DNA from: Beroe forskalii
Taxonomy: Eukaryota; Ctenophora; Nuda; Beroida; Beroidae
DNA length: 64,000 nucleotides
Reading direction: 5' to 3'
Assembly: GCA_011033025.1 (NCBI GenBank)
Contig: WFMF01000060.1
Coordinates: 124,001-188,000, forward strand
The notes under the pieces were generated by a model, which was not told where the DNA came from, did not search any database, and saw only the letters and a list, made by a program, of their open reading frames with translations. Position numbers and translations under genes: made by a program. This document shows, piece after piece, positions 23,571 to 35,200 of the stretch; position 1 is the stretch's first letter; each line of letters opens with the position of its first letter.

Positions 23571-24011
23571 TTACATGTTCATGACACTGTGGACAGTACC
23601 ATTTTTAATAAAATGTCTTCCTTCTCGTTCCTCAGACCTTCTCTTCTTTAATTCTTGTACCAGAATCCGGTGTTCTGCTGTCAGTTCAAATGATCTATCT
23701 GGGGACAAGAACACTGCTGTACTTGTCACTGTCTTTAAGTCTATGTGCCTTAGACAGGATGTGAGACACAACTGATGAGTTGGACAATGTCACTTTAACA
23801 GGCCGTGGTCCTTTTTCTATCACATCCATGATGTCCATAATCTTCTCCTCTGAGCCCAAATACCATGCATGTCATCGGCCAAAAATTTTCTGAGGATGGA
23901 TGCACTGTCATATGCCTGAATGATCCTGTATGCCTTGAAATTACTGTTGATTATATGATTTAAATTCCTCCTTCCTGTTTCATGGACTGATGTCTTCACT
24001 GCAGATTTCAC
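23571..24011 (-). pseudogene. Remnant of a LINE ORF1-like protein
   Basis: Minus-strand frames give KGPRPVKVTLSNSS, HILSKAHRLK, then after a one-base frame break VFLSPDRSFELTAEHR and ILVQELKKRRSEE. The order PRPV-hydrophobic, a K/R-rich helix, a V(F)xSxDxS stretch and an ELKKRR helix is that of the RNA-binding region of LINE ORF1-type proteins. The further upstream minus-strand frame (23820-24011) may be the start of the same fragment. It is broken and short, so not functional. Confidence 0.5.
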
Positions 24012-24361
24012 AGTGCATAGCTGCTGACTGCTCCTCCTTTAATTCCAGCAACTGCTGCTGAAGCTGCAACACCTATTCTCCTGTGAGTCAAATGAGCCTT
24101 CACTGCAACAAAACCATCTCCTTCCTGGTTTGATAAGAAACCACAGCCCAATGAATTAAAACAATGACTCCAAAAAGTACCTTGACATTTAAAGTTAATT
24201 TCCAAACTTACACAGCTCCAAATAAACAATTGATCTCTGTTAATCTACCTATGGGTTTAGCATCAAATATCAACCAAGTACTAGTAATTGCTGTGAACTT
24301 CAATTCAATTCAATTATAAATTTTTACTTAATCAAATTCTTTTTTTGAGCTGTGTACCATA
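24012..24361. other. 5' flank of the peroxidase gene
   Basis: AT-rich region with a CAATTCAATTCAATT run near 24301-24315. No TATA box was assigned with confidence. Confidence 0.35.
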
Positions 24362-25423
24362 ATGCTTGGAATTGCAACTCGAGCTTTGGCAACTCACTCA
24401 GTCACACAACTGAGTAGAACAAGTGTGCGATCACTTGCTACCAAAGTGAAAGTGTCAAAAAGAAACAAATTTGCCATGTCCACTGCAGCAGCTGGAATTG
24501 GTGTTGTTGGCTACACCCTTTTTGGTTTTACCATGGCTGCAAATGCAAGATCAGTCCCAGACTGGCAACAAATTCGTCAAGAGATTATTGATCTGATTGA
24601 TGATGAGAGTGTAATCAATCCATCTGTTGATGAAGGTGTTCAAGGTGGTGGTGGTTATGTGGCCCCTCTCCTTATGAGACTTGCCTGGCATTCTTCTGGT
24701 ACATGGTGTAAGCATGCTAAAAATGGGGGTTCAGATGGTGGTACCATGCGTTTCAAACCAGAGTCAGACCATGGAGGCAATGCTGGTCTTGGAATTGCTA
24801 GGGATCTTTTAGAACCAATAAAAGCAAAGCACCCCGAAATTTCTTATGCTGATTTATATATTTTGGCTGGTGTGGTTGCTGTTGAAGAAATGGGGGGCCC
24901 TATTGTTTCTTTCAGATATGGTCGTTCAGATGCAGATGAACCTGCTGACTACAAAGATGATAACCGATTCTCACCTGATGGAAGACTACCTGATGGAGAC
25001 AAAGATGCTCAGCATGTAAGAGATATTTTCTATCGAATGGGGTTTGATGATCAAGGAATTGTGGCTTTGCTTGGAGCCCACTCAGTTGGTAGATGCCATA
25101 CTGATAGGAGTGGTTTTTGGGGGCCATGGTCAAGATCAGAGTCAACATTCAGTAATGAATATTACAGATTCATGCTTGAAGAAGAATGGGTAGAGAAGAC
25201 TACTCATAAAGGAAGTGAGTGGAAGGGCCCAATACAGTTTGAAAACAAGGATGGTGATCTCATGATGCTTTCTACTGACCTTGCACTGATCACTGACCCA
25301 AAATTCCGAGTTTGGACTGAGAAATATGTGAAAGATGAAGAACTCTTTTTCAATGATTTTGCTAAATACTTTCAGGAGTTGAATGAACTTGGATGCAAAG
25401 ATTTGATTGATGAGGAAAAATGA
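24362..25423 (+). CDS. Cytochrome c peroxidase-type class I haem peroxidase, mitochondrial
   Basis: Reduces hydrogen peroxide using haem, in yeast with cytochrome c as electron donor, in the intermembrane space. A single exon of 353 residues. Residues 1-35 form a basic presequence and 37-60 a hydrophobic segment, the bipartite layout used by yeast Ccp1. Distal residues Arg106, Trp109 and His110 (RLAWHSSGTW), proximal His240 (LLGAHSVGR), Trp256 (GFWGPW, equivalent to Trp191 of yeast CcP) and Asp306 (STDLAL) are all present. The Trp256/Asp306 pair and GPW context favour CcP over ascorbate peroxidase, though the two overlap. Codons are AT-rich at third positions, unlike the GC-rich protease genes. 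AATAAA lies at 25444-25449. No intron, in an intron-rich neighbourhood. Confidence 0.92.
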   Translation: MLGIATRALATHSVTQLSRTSVRSLATKVKVSKRNKFAMSTAAAGIGVVGYTLFGFTMAANARSVPDWQQIRQEIIDLIDDESVINPSVDEGVQGGGGYVAPLLMRLAWHSSGTWCKHAKNGGSDGGTMRFKPESDHGGNAGLGIARDLLEPIKAKHPEISYADLYILAGVVAVEEMGGPIVSFRYGRSDADEPADYKDDNRFSPDGRLPDGDKDAQHVRDIFYRMGFDDQGIVALLGAHSVGRCHTDRSGFWGPWSRSESTFSNEYYRFMLEEEWVEKTTHKGSEWKGPIQFENKDGDLMMLSTDLALITDPKFRVWTEKYVKDEELFFNDFAKYFQELNELGCKDLIDEEK

Positions 25424-25443
25424 TTTTGTACTTTATCAAACTT

Positions 25444-25449
25444 AATAAA
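25444..25449 (+). terminator. Poly(A) signal AATAAA of the peroxidase gene
   Basis: The hexamer lies 21 bases after the stop codon, in AT-rich 3' sequence. Position and motif fit a polyadenylation signal. Confidence 0.6.
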
Positions 25450-26292
25450 TTGTACCTAATAAGTATACCGAATGTGATACTCCAATACTGAACAGTATTA
25501 TGCATGGTGTTTGACATTAATCTACTATTTTAATAAGAGGGATATCCTTTATGGACTATTAGTATGTCAGTGATTTTGGATAATTTTCTTCATGTTATTG
25601 TTTTCATAATTTTACTTCTTGTGACCCTTTTTTGATTTGATTTAATTTTATGGATGGATATCAAATGAGACTGAGTGCTTGAATATCATTTTTATTTTAC
25701 TTGCTTTAAGCTGTGGTGGATGCAATTTTTCCAACTCTGCATCACTTTTATATTTGCCAAAATTGAAATGAAAATTGAAGTTAAATTGTTATATTATACT
25801 TCTTTTGAAGTTCAATTATTCATTACTGTTATATTGCTTAATATTATAAACGTTTATACATTGGTTACTGAATGATATATGCACAAAATAAGGCTCCATG
25901 AAATGGGGGTAAACTAAAATTATACCTTATGCTCTTTCATGCTTTTATAGTTTTCTCCCATGAGTGAGGAGAAATTGAAAACCCAGTTCTTGTTACAAAA
26001 ATTCTATGTTGACATATCAGGGATTTAACTATTTAATGCAAGTATGTATTTTGCATCAGATAAGAAATGCAAACATTAGACTGATATTTTGGTATGATAA
26101 AAGTATTGGTATGAAAGATCTCAGCATTATCAACATTGAACTATTGAACAATCGTTCATTACTGAACAAAATATCATGATTATAAACGTTTTTCAAAACA
26201 AAATTGTTTTATCTAGGCAAGGTCATTCCACTCCTCTGAAAGTCCCAAAGACGTAGCTGTTCTCGTGATGAACTAAGGAATAGGATGTTTAC
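25450..26292. other. Gap between peroxidase and SPATA1-like genes
   Basis: About 840 bp of AT-rich DNA on the same strand as both genes. It must hold the end of the peroxidase transcript and the start of the SPATA1-like one. No coding sequence or clear promoter motif was recognised. Confidence 0.45.
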
Positions 26293-29200
26293 ATGACTAG
26301 TGACGGCAGTAGCTCTTCCAGCAGTAGCTCAAGCAGTTCAAACGAATCTAAACCAACAAGTGTAAGCCAAGCCGATCATTCAATCAATTACCGTTTCCAT
26401 TCAATTGGTTTTTAAATTCTGCTAGGTACTTTGTTATGTTTGTATTCTTCGCAACATGAATGATCTTGAAAATTCAGGTAGAATCTAAAGCAAAGCTTAC
26501 CACTTCATATCACCAGCAGCCACCGGATATAGTTGAGCTACACGTACTGGTAGCAAATCAACTTTCTTGGAAGCCAGAAGCCTGGAAGCCTGTCGATCGT
26601 GGATCGGCTGCGAGTGTAGGCTTTATCAAAGTCACAGGTTCAGCTTGCAACGGATTGTTTAGAATAGTAAAATAATAGCACCGTTCTGGCATCAGAATAA
26701 AGTAAAAAGTTGTCAAATAACATGACTTATACATACAGTTATAGTTATCAAGCTTGAACTTATGTTTACACTGTAGAAAACAGATCCTGGGTAAGCAATG
26801 TTTTAAGTTGGTGTTCCTCTATAAGACTAAAGAACCCTCATTATATGAGACCTGCCCCTGATTGTTTCCCCTTACCTCTTCCCCAAAGTCACAGGAGAAA
26901 CTACCCTCGGTGGGTTACGTTCTGCCATCAAGAGCCAGATCAGAGGTGACTCAATCCCAGAACAGTTTGTCTTCCTCAAGCAAGTCGGAAGAGGTTCTAC
27001 AATCTGCACGCCCCAACAGGTGAATGGTGGGCGAAGAAATGGTGGTTTTCCAGGGGAACCCCCCTTAAATCCCTGGTGGATATCAAAAACTGGCTCCTAA
27101 GCTTGTTCATTCCTCGTTTTTGTTTTGAAGAGCTCGTTATTTGCTCCTTTGTTTCAGGAACGGTCTCTGAAAGCTAAAGACTTTGCCCAACCTCACGCTG
27201 AGATCTGCATCCTATCCTCCTCGAATATGGTCCTACACAACAATCGAGGTAGGTTTTAATCATCGGCAGCTGATTAGCTTACCCTCAGGTTCATATTTGC
27301 TATAGATCAATCAGTGTGCGAGTTGACCATAATAAACTCTAATTTTGAATCCCATGGGTAAGCTAATATTTTAATACGTTGTCGTTATTTGTAGCATGCC
27401 CCTAAATAGCTAAATCAATTTAATGGTGATGTCGGATGCTTTCTAGGAATTACTGAATTATAAGGGTATAAGTTTGGGTATGACTTTGAAATGAGAAATA
27501 AGTCTGTATGAATTCTGTTTGTTATTTTGTTATGAATTCTGAACTTGGGAATGTCATTTGACAATTTTTTGTTATTACTGTAGGGGTCGTTCACATATTA
27601 TGTAAGTAGTGTCATATTGTTTCTTACAGCATGTTTGAAGTAAATGATACTGTTTTTTAATCAAAAATAAATCTGACAAATAACTACAGCTGGCCTATCA
27701 TAGCTATTGTCCTAATTTGCTTAAAGACCTTGACCCTCTTCGCAGAACAGAATAAAATTCCCACAATAAGCATCACCGCCCCGAGCAGTGCTCGACGACC
27801 TTCCCGCCAAAGGAACAGAGCAATAAGTAGGTGGAGAAGTGCTGATAAACTACTATCCGCGGCGTATTAGCTTGCCCAGATAGGTCCCTGCAACATTTAC
27901 CAATCAGCACGCGAAGTTGGCCGTAAACTCGTGCGCTGGTTGGTCAATATCAGGAAGATTTTGTGATCCTAAAGGTATGCTAATATGCCGCTGATAAGCT
28001 GGTCCCTCTGATCGGCGTTGCAGAAGCACTTGATTCTATCCATCATTTGAGATGAGGCTTCAGCTGAATATTCATCACACTATCATACTGTGCCTATACT
28101 ACTTTATAGCCACACAATATCATGGCTTGAAAAAGGGGCTTCAAGCCCAAGAAGAGTTTTTTTTCCAAATGGTTCGGCTAAAAATTCCCTCGCCGACTTT
28201 TTCCATGCAATTGATTGTCAGAATGATTTGTAAGCCTCCCAAACCCCAATCCTTGAATGAAAGAATGAAGAAGGTTAATAATAAATAAATAAATGCAAAT
28301 TACTTATTACACGCTTAGACAATCTCTAATATAACACTTGGAAATATTTTGTCATTCAAGCGTGACCACATTAACCATTCAAGTCTGTAAGATCATTATG
28401 AAAAAAAAAAATCCAAATCATTTCAGACATATAATATAAGTTCAGCCAATCTCCTTAAAAGCAGTCTCAAAATAATATGTCTTAAGAAGTTTCTTAAATG
28501 TCTCTAGTTCTGTGCTACTTCTAATATTATATGGCAAAGGATTCCAGGTGCGTGGAGCAATGTAGGCAAATGAGGCATCTGTTTTGGATAGGCGTGGTGG
28601 TTGAGGTACTTTTAGGAGGTAAAAGTCATTATCAAGTCTTAGGCTCACATTCTTGATATCTCTTACTGAAATAAGTTCTTTAAGGTAATCTGGAGCAAAG
28701 TTGTTGAGGCATTTGAATACTAATAAGGCAATTTTGAACTTAATTCTGAACTCCACTGGCAAAATGCAGTTTCTTAAGGTAGGGCTTTATATGTTCCCAT
28801 TTTTCTTGCCATTAAGCTTGAAAATGAATCCTTTAGCATTGTTTTGTAGTTTTGCAGTTTTTGTAGATTCTTCCGTGTTAACCCACCATATGAAGCATTA
28901 CAATAGTCTATGACAGAGAGTATGTTTGAATGAACAAGTTGGATTTTGAGATCATAGCTGAGTTTAGATCCTATTCTTCGAAGATTCCTTAGATTGAGAT
29001 AACAAATCTGAGAGATGACCTTGATCTGTTCACCCATATCTAATTGGTGATCAAAGTAAAAACCAAGGTTTTTAGCATGTAGTGCAGAGGAAAGTTCAGT
29101 TTCACCAAAACTGTTACCTAGATCCAGCTTTTCGATGGGACTAATATAATAACCTATGTCTAGAAACTCTGTTTTGTCATCATTAAGCTTCATGAAATTG

Positions 29201-32200
29201 AGAGTCATCCACTTCTTTATCTCTCCTAGACACAGCTGTATGTTGGTGAGGTCAGGATTTCCAGAATCAACATCAAATGCAAAATATATTTGAGTATCAT
29301 CAGCGTATAAATGAATAGAAAATCCATACTGAGTCACAATCTTTTCGAGGTCTTTTGTATACAGAATAAACAAGAGAGGCCCAAGTATTGACCCTTGTGG
29401 TACTCCAATGCTCAGAGGGCATTCAGATGAATAGCAGCCATCAACAGTTACCCTAAAAGTTCTGTTAGAGAGGTAGGACTTAAGCCATTTGATAACAATG
29501 CCATCTAATCTATATTCTTTTTCAGCCTTTCAAAGTAAGATATTATGATTAATGGTATCAAAAGCTGCACTCAAGTCTAATAGCAGTAAAACAGCATTAT
29601 TTCGTTTGTCCATCATGATGAGTAGATCATTCTGAATCTTCAGCACTGCCGTTTCACAGCTGTGAAATTTCCGATAGGCAGATTGATATTTTGAAAATAA
29701 CTCTTCCCCATCCAAGAATTCTATGAGTTGATTGTGTACTACTTTTTCTATCAGCTTCGAGATGTATGGGATGTTACTGACTGGCCTGTAGTTGGCCAAA
29801 ACATCAGAGTCAAGATTGGCTTTCTTCAAGCTAGGTCGTATGAGAGCAGTTTTCAGTTCACTGGGAAAAATACCTGTCTGAAGTGATTCATTTACTATGA
29901 AATGAATTATTTCTATCAATTCAGGCAGGCATGATTTGAAAAGCCAAATAGGTAAGATATCAAGTTCACATGACTTGTCTGACAGATCTTTTGCTAGATC
30001 AAACAACTCTTCAACTGAAACTTCACGAAATTGAGCAAACCTGCTTAAATTCTCATGGCCCTGCATGTATTGATCAGAATTTGTTTCTTTGTATTGAACT
30101 GAGTCTTTTTCAATGCCTGAATAAATATCTTTGACCTTGCTATGAAAGAATGTTTTGAAATTCTCAGCTAGCACGTATTGAGGTTGTTGTATATTATTCT
30201 CTCATGCACTCAATCAGCAATATTTTCGTTGATTTAACACACTCCAAAAAGAATAAAACGTGCGATGCTGTAATGATGATTTTACATTAGAGAAGAGTGA
30301 TGAAGCATCCATCACGCAACGTGTTGTCGTGTTATTATATTGTAGATTTTTAGGATTGATCAAGATTCAAGGCTTTCCAGGAAAACGTTCTGATTGAACT
30401 GCAAAGTTTTAGGAAAAAGCATTTAAATGTGATTTTTCATTTTTGGCGACCATTTGATTAGCATATGCATGAAAATGTTAAGTTTGAGTGATTGATCATT
30501 GAAACAGCATTGTTATACTGGGCATTTATATTTATGATTGCATATACTACATAACATATGAATTGATTTATTATTTTATTTCTGTACATTCTGTAAGTAA
30601 TAGTTACGCCAGCAATAATTATGCAAATGAATTAACTCAGTGATTAACTAATCGGGCTTCCATTTAAGTATTTCAAGTTAAGTTGGTACCTTATACGATA
30701 CCTCGATACTTTGTTAGGTTTATCAATCTGCATAAATACTGTACCTCCGTTGAAATATTAAATTATCGCCATTTTCAACGAAGCCATGTTTGATTGTCTG
30801 CCACGTTTCCTAATGAGTTATACGTTTATACATAATATTGTGGTATAAAAACGTGCAGTCAAAATAAATATTCTGTGCAGTCTGCACAGTACACACTAGT
30901 AAACATGAATACCTATAATTAGATAATTCGATGAATAATATGCCGTATGTAAAGATGTAAATAGTTAAATACTGTGCGTACAAAAATAATAGCTTACCTG
31001 TAAAAGACAGAAAAACAGAAAGGATTTGTCATCATGAACATAACTGCAGCAGTGACCCCGATGCTTTTATAGTCGATCCAATGAAGCAATAAGAATTGCC
31101 TGAGTGAATTGGTCATTATCTATTTTGAATTCGAGATGAAGAGTGAAAGGGAAATAGGGGCTGAGATGGAGGAATTGAGGTTCGGGGTTTTCCTCTCCGA
31201 AGGATAGAAATGCAACGACTTTAAGGCCGGTGGTATCAGGGGATCTGGGGCAGTGCCCCAGGGGGGAAAGGGACACAGCCCCTCAAAGACACGCGTAGTC
31301 TTGAAAACAAGAGAGAAGGAATCGGCCGATACTTATCGTGGCCTGTTTGCTCTCCAATCACTTTTAACACCGAATATCGATGCTATTACTCTCTTATCAC
31401 ACCTCGTCTCCTCTCAGCGCCTCAGCGTGCCGTATCCCCGGAGTCCCGATGAACAGTAACACAGCGCCCATCAACAGCATAGAACGCGCCAAATCACCCT
31501 CATTCAGGTACCATGTAGGAATTGATTCATTAAAATTTCATAATGTTTTTATCTGTAAAACTTGGTTGTCTGAATTTTCTTTAAAACAAATATCAGACTG
31601 ACTTTGCTGTCTCCAGTATCTCGGTCAGATTATATCGCAAAACATTTTTCTGTTATTCCCTCCCTTGACACCAGCCCTTCATTCCAGATCACTGCAAAGT
31701 CTCGAAGGTAACTCCTACTCCATGTTCCACGATAACGAGCTCATGATGGCAGAAATAGCCTTCCTGGAAGCCAAACGAGCCTTAGCCGAGGCTCACGCCA
31801 ACGCCCTGCGGAACCAGTACCTCCGAAACCAGAGTGTGTTGGTGGAAAACGGCACCGACACAGACTCGGAGGAGGAGAGGAGACGGAAAGAAGAGGAGGA
31901 GCGGAGGAAGGAAGCCGAGCGGAAGAAGAAGCAGGAGGAGTTGAGGAGGAAAAAGGAGGAGGAGCTCCGAAAGAAGCGGGAAGAGGAGCTGAGGAAGAAG
32001 AAAGAGGAAGAACTGAAGAGGAAGAGGGAGGAGGAACAGAGGAAACGGGAAGCCGAAGCCAGGGAACGAGAGAGAATCAGGTATGTCAGCTGTTTAATGT
32101 TTATCGAGTGTGGTATGAAATTATGAAATTTTGGAATGATTGGTGTCACAGTACTAAAATTGATTGAAATGCGCAAAACTAATACCACTAAAATAAAATA

Positions 32201-35200
32201 TCACGTGTTATGCAATAACACGTGATCGATACCTCAAAATTGAAATCTTGTCGAACATTTGGAGTATAGGCAACACTTGACTCGTCCAACGTATTATAAC
32301 GCGTCAAATTTACTTATTCATGTGTTATAACTTATAGCTTTATAGCTGCTTCGTGTTTTCTGAATTGGATAAGCGATTTGAATTTTTGTTGTAGTCTGAA
32401 GAGCAGCAAAACGCAATGTTAAATTCTCTGATTTGTTCATTTAATTTGTATGTATCTGATAAATCAAATCCATCTATAAACTAATCTAATTTGAATGAAT
32501 TCTATGAATAATTTTTGATTAATTTACAGTTATTAGATCAAATAAATATTATGAATACCTATTTTACTACCTACCTATTTGTTGGATCAGTCGTATTTTG
32601 GACTCGTTATCCTTGATTGGAATCCCACTTCCAAACGACGAATAATATTCTACCAATATTTCCCTTTTTCACATTTTCCTTGATAAGTTGATACCTAAGA
32701 GCCTAAGGATTAGATGGATTATAATATGATCCACTCAAGCACATACAGTAGTCAAGATTCATTGCTTTATTTTATTAAATCTCAAAGCATCTTGCATCTC
32801 GCTGTTCTGATTTTCTTGATTCTTCAAAATTCAAATTGGTGATCCAGTTTACTACCCGTGATCCGGTTGCAATGAAGTTTAAACCCATCCGGTTTCCCCT
32901 GTGTTGAGCATTGCACGTGTGTACAGGCGGGAAGAGGAGGAGGAAAGGCTGCGGAAGCTGGCAATAGAAGAGGAGAAGAGGAGGAAGAAGCTGGAGCGGG
33001 AGGAAAGGGAACGGAAGATAGAGGAGCAGCTGGCTGCAGAGGAGGAGAAACAAAGGGCTCTCCGGGGTGAGTAGCATGGACTCTCCTCTTCTTCTCCTGG
33101 AGCCTTATACCTCGTGATTTCACCATTCGTGAATTACGTCATCGCATCGAGTGGTCTCTTCTGACGACAATTAATGATGGTTCCCGGCGGTATTTGTGTG
33201 ACTGAGAATTCAATAATAAAACCCCTTCATCCTTCAACTTCCGCTTGAATACTTGAATTTTGTGGTGCTGATCTTTTCTCCCTATTGCCGGACAGATTTA
33301 AAGAGGAAAGCAGCTGAAAAACGCCGACAAGAGGAGGAGGACAGGTCAGTTTGTTGCCGATGATTGCGTCACACTCTTGATTATCTGCAGTCAATCATTC
33401 TCCGCTGTCAATTCTCCGATTATTAGACTCTGCTGTTAAATAATATAAAGAGTTAGTGATTCGCTCCTTATTATTTCCCTGTTCATTTGATTGAACTGCA
33501 CCGAAATTTCGAGAAAGTGGGTCTTGGGATTCAACTGATCCGTAAGACTCGACGCTATTAATATCTTAATATACAATTTGGAAATTAACTAATTAAGCAG
33601 CAAATTTTTGATTTTTTAATTCATTCTGTTTTCTTTTGATTACTAACTTGATTGGTTTGAGATAGTTACAAATCTTTGGATCTTAAATACTTTAATATTA
33701 ACGTGTACACTGTAATAATTCTTAATCCTTTGGATCGAATTTTGAAAATTCAGTTGCAGTTCTGCTGTAATCTAAAATTGACTTGTGTAATTTTGTAAAA
33801 TGTGGTGTTTATAAAATGATGATTGTAAAAGTTTAATCGCACTTTTGCTGTAAGCCTCGCGTCTAAGAGCACTTTGACTTTTGATAGTCAGATCATCTCA
33901 TGTATCCTGAATCCCTTCCTTATTCACAATCAGAATCGAAACGTTTATTAATTCTACGACTACATACATACATGTGGCATGTCATAAATTTGTGAAATCA
34001 ACCATAAAATCAGTTTCACAAATTCTGCCAGAAATAATGAAATTAAGAACAGCACAGACATTTGAGCATTTAGATGGGCACTTCGCTAATTCTTTTCTCA
34101 CCTTACACTCTTCTACACTTCTAAGCACCATTAAGCACATTCGCCTATTGAGGAGTTCGGGTATTACTTTTTACACTCTTCATACAACTGAGTGTAACCT
34201 GATTGTAAATTGATATCCTATTCTGCAGTCTATTCTGTGTTATCATCCAATAGGTGGACTGCCATTTCTTTTTCAAAGCTGATAACTGATTACTAAATTG
34301 GCAAAACTATATAATCATTATACTATTGTTAATTGACATTTCAGGACCATTAGATATAAAAATCATGCTAAGGTGCAGCCACTCCTAACATTTCTTGAAT
34401 ACAAACTAAAAAGCGATTAATCGTGAGTCTTGTTGACCAACTTATCGCTAGATGCATGTGCTATATTCATGGCCTCATATTCATTGATTACCCTCACACT
34501 CACTCAGGATAGCTGAGTTAGAGCGGAAAGCCCGCGAAGAAGAAGAGGCAAGGAGGAGGCTCAGAGAAGAGGTGATAAACTCCTCCATGAATTAATTAGA
34601 CCGGAAACTCGTAGCTATCAGGATAATTAACTGATGTTTACATGCATGTCGCTAGCCCCAGATACCAATCTGATAACGCATTTTAGTTACCTATTTTCCT
34701 AGATGCTTTATTAATAACGAGCAGTTGGATTTGAGGGATATTCTCGAAGATTGCCTATAATTTTGTGTCGAATTGAATTTTACCACCTGCTTCTGAGAGT
34801 AATTTTTGATATGCGTACAATTCTTGGAAATTGTATGACACTCTCAATACTTTAATAGACACACCTGCCCACGTGGATTTGACACCTGTTTCACTTTCTT
34901 ATCAGTTGCTACCAGCTACTTGGAAACGAATGGCTCTGAATAAGATTGAATAATATGCATGCTGCTAGTAAGACTTAAGCAAAAAGCACTCCTAAGGAGT
35001 ATTTTTGAAAGCATTTTTAACGTATTATGAAGCATTCTATGATTTATTGAAGCATAATGTTACCTTTCTAAAGCTTTTCTGTAACGACTGAACGGCACCA
35101 ACACGGCGTGTCGAAAAATAGTTTAGGAAAGTCACATTAGAAAGGTAGCATTGCTTAGCACTATCTTTAATTTTACCAAAGCATTTAATAACCAATCGAT

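Noticed and set aside
24362..25423. Peroxidase as bacterial contamination
   Set aside because: It sits between animal multi-exon genes, has a mitochondrial presequence and its own AATAAA. The remaining question is old transfer versus retention.
31793..32188. Ser/Phe/Leu-rich minus-strand frame
   Set aside because: Complement of the purine-rich Glu/Arg/Lys exon of the SPATA1-like gene.
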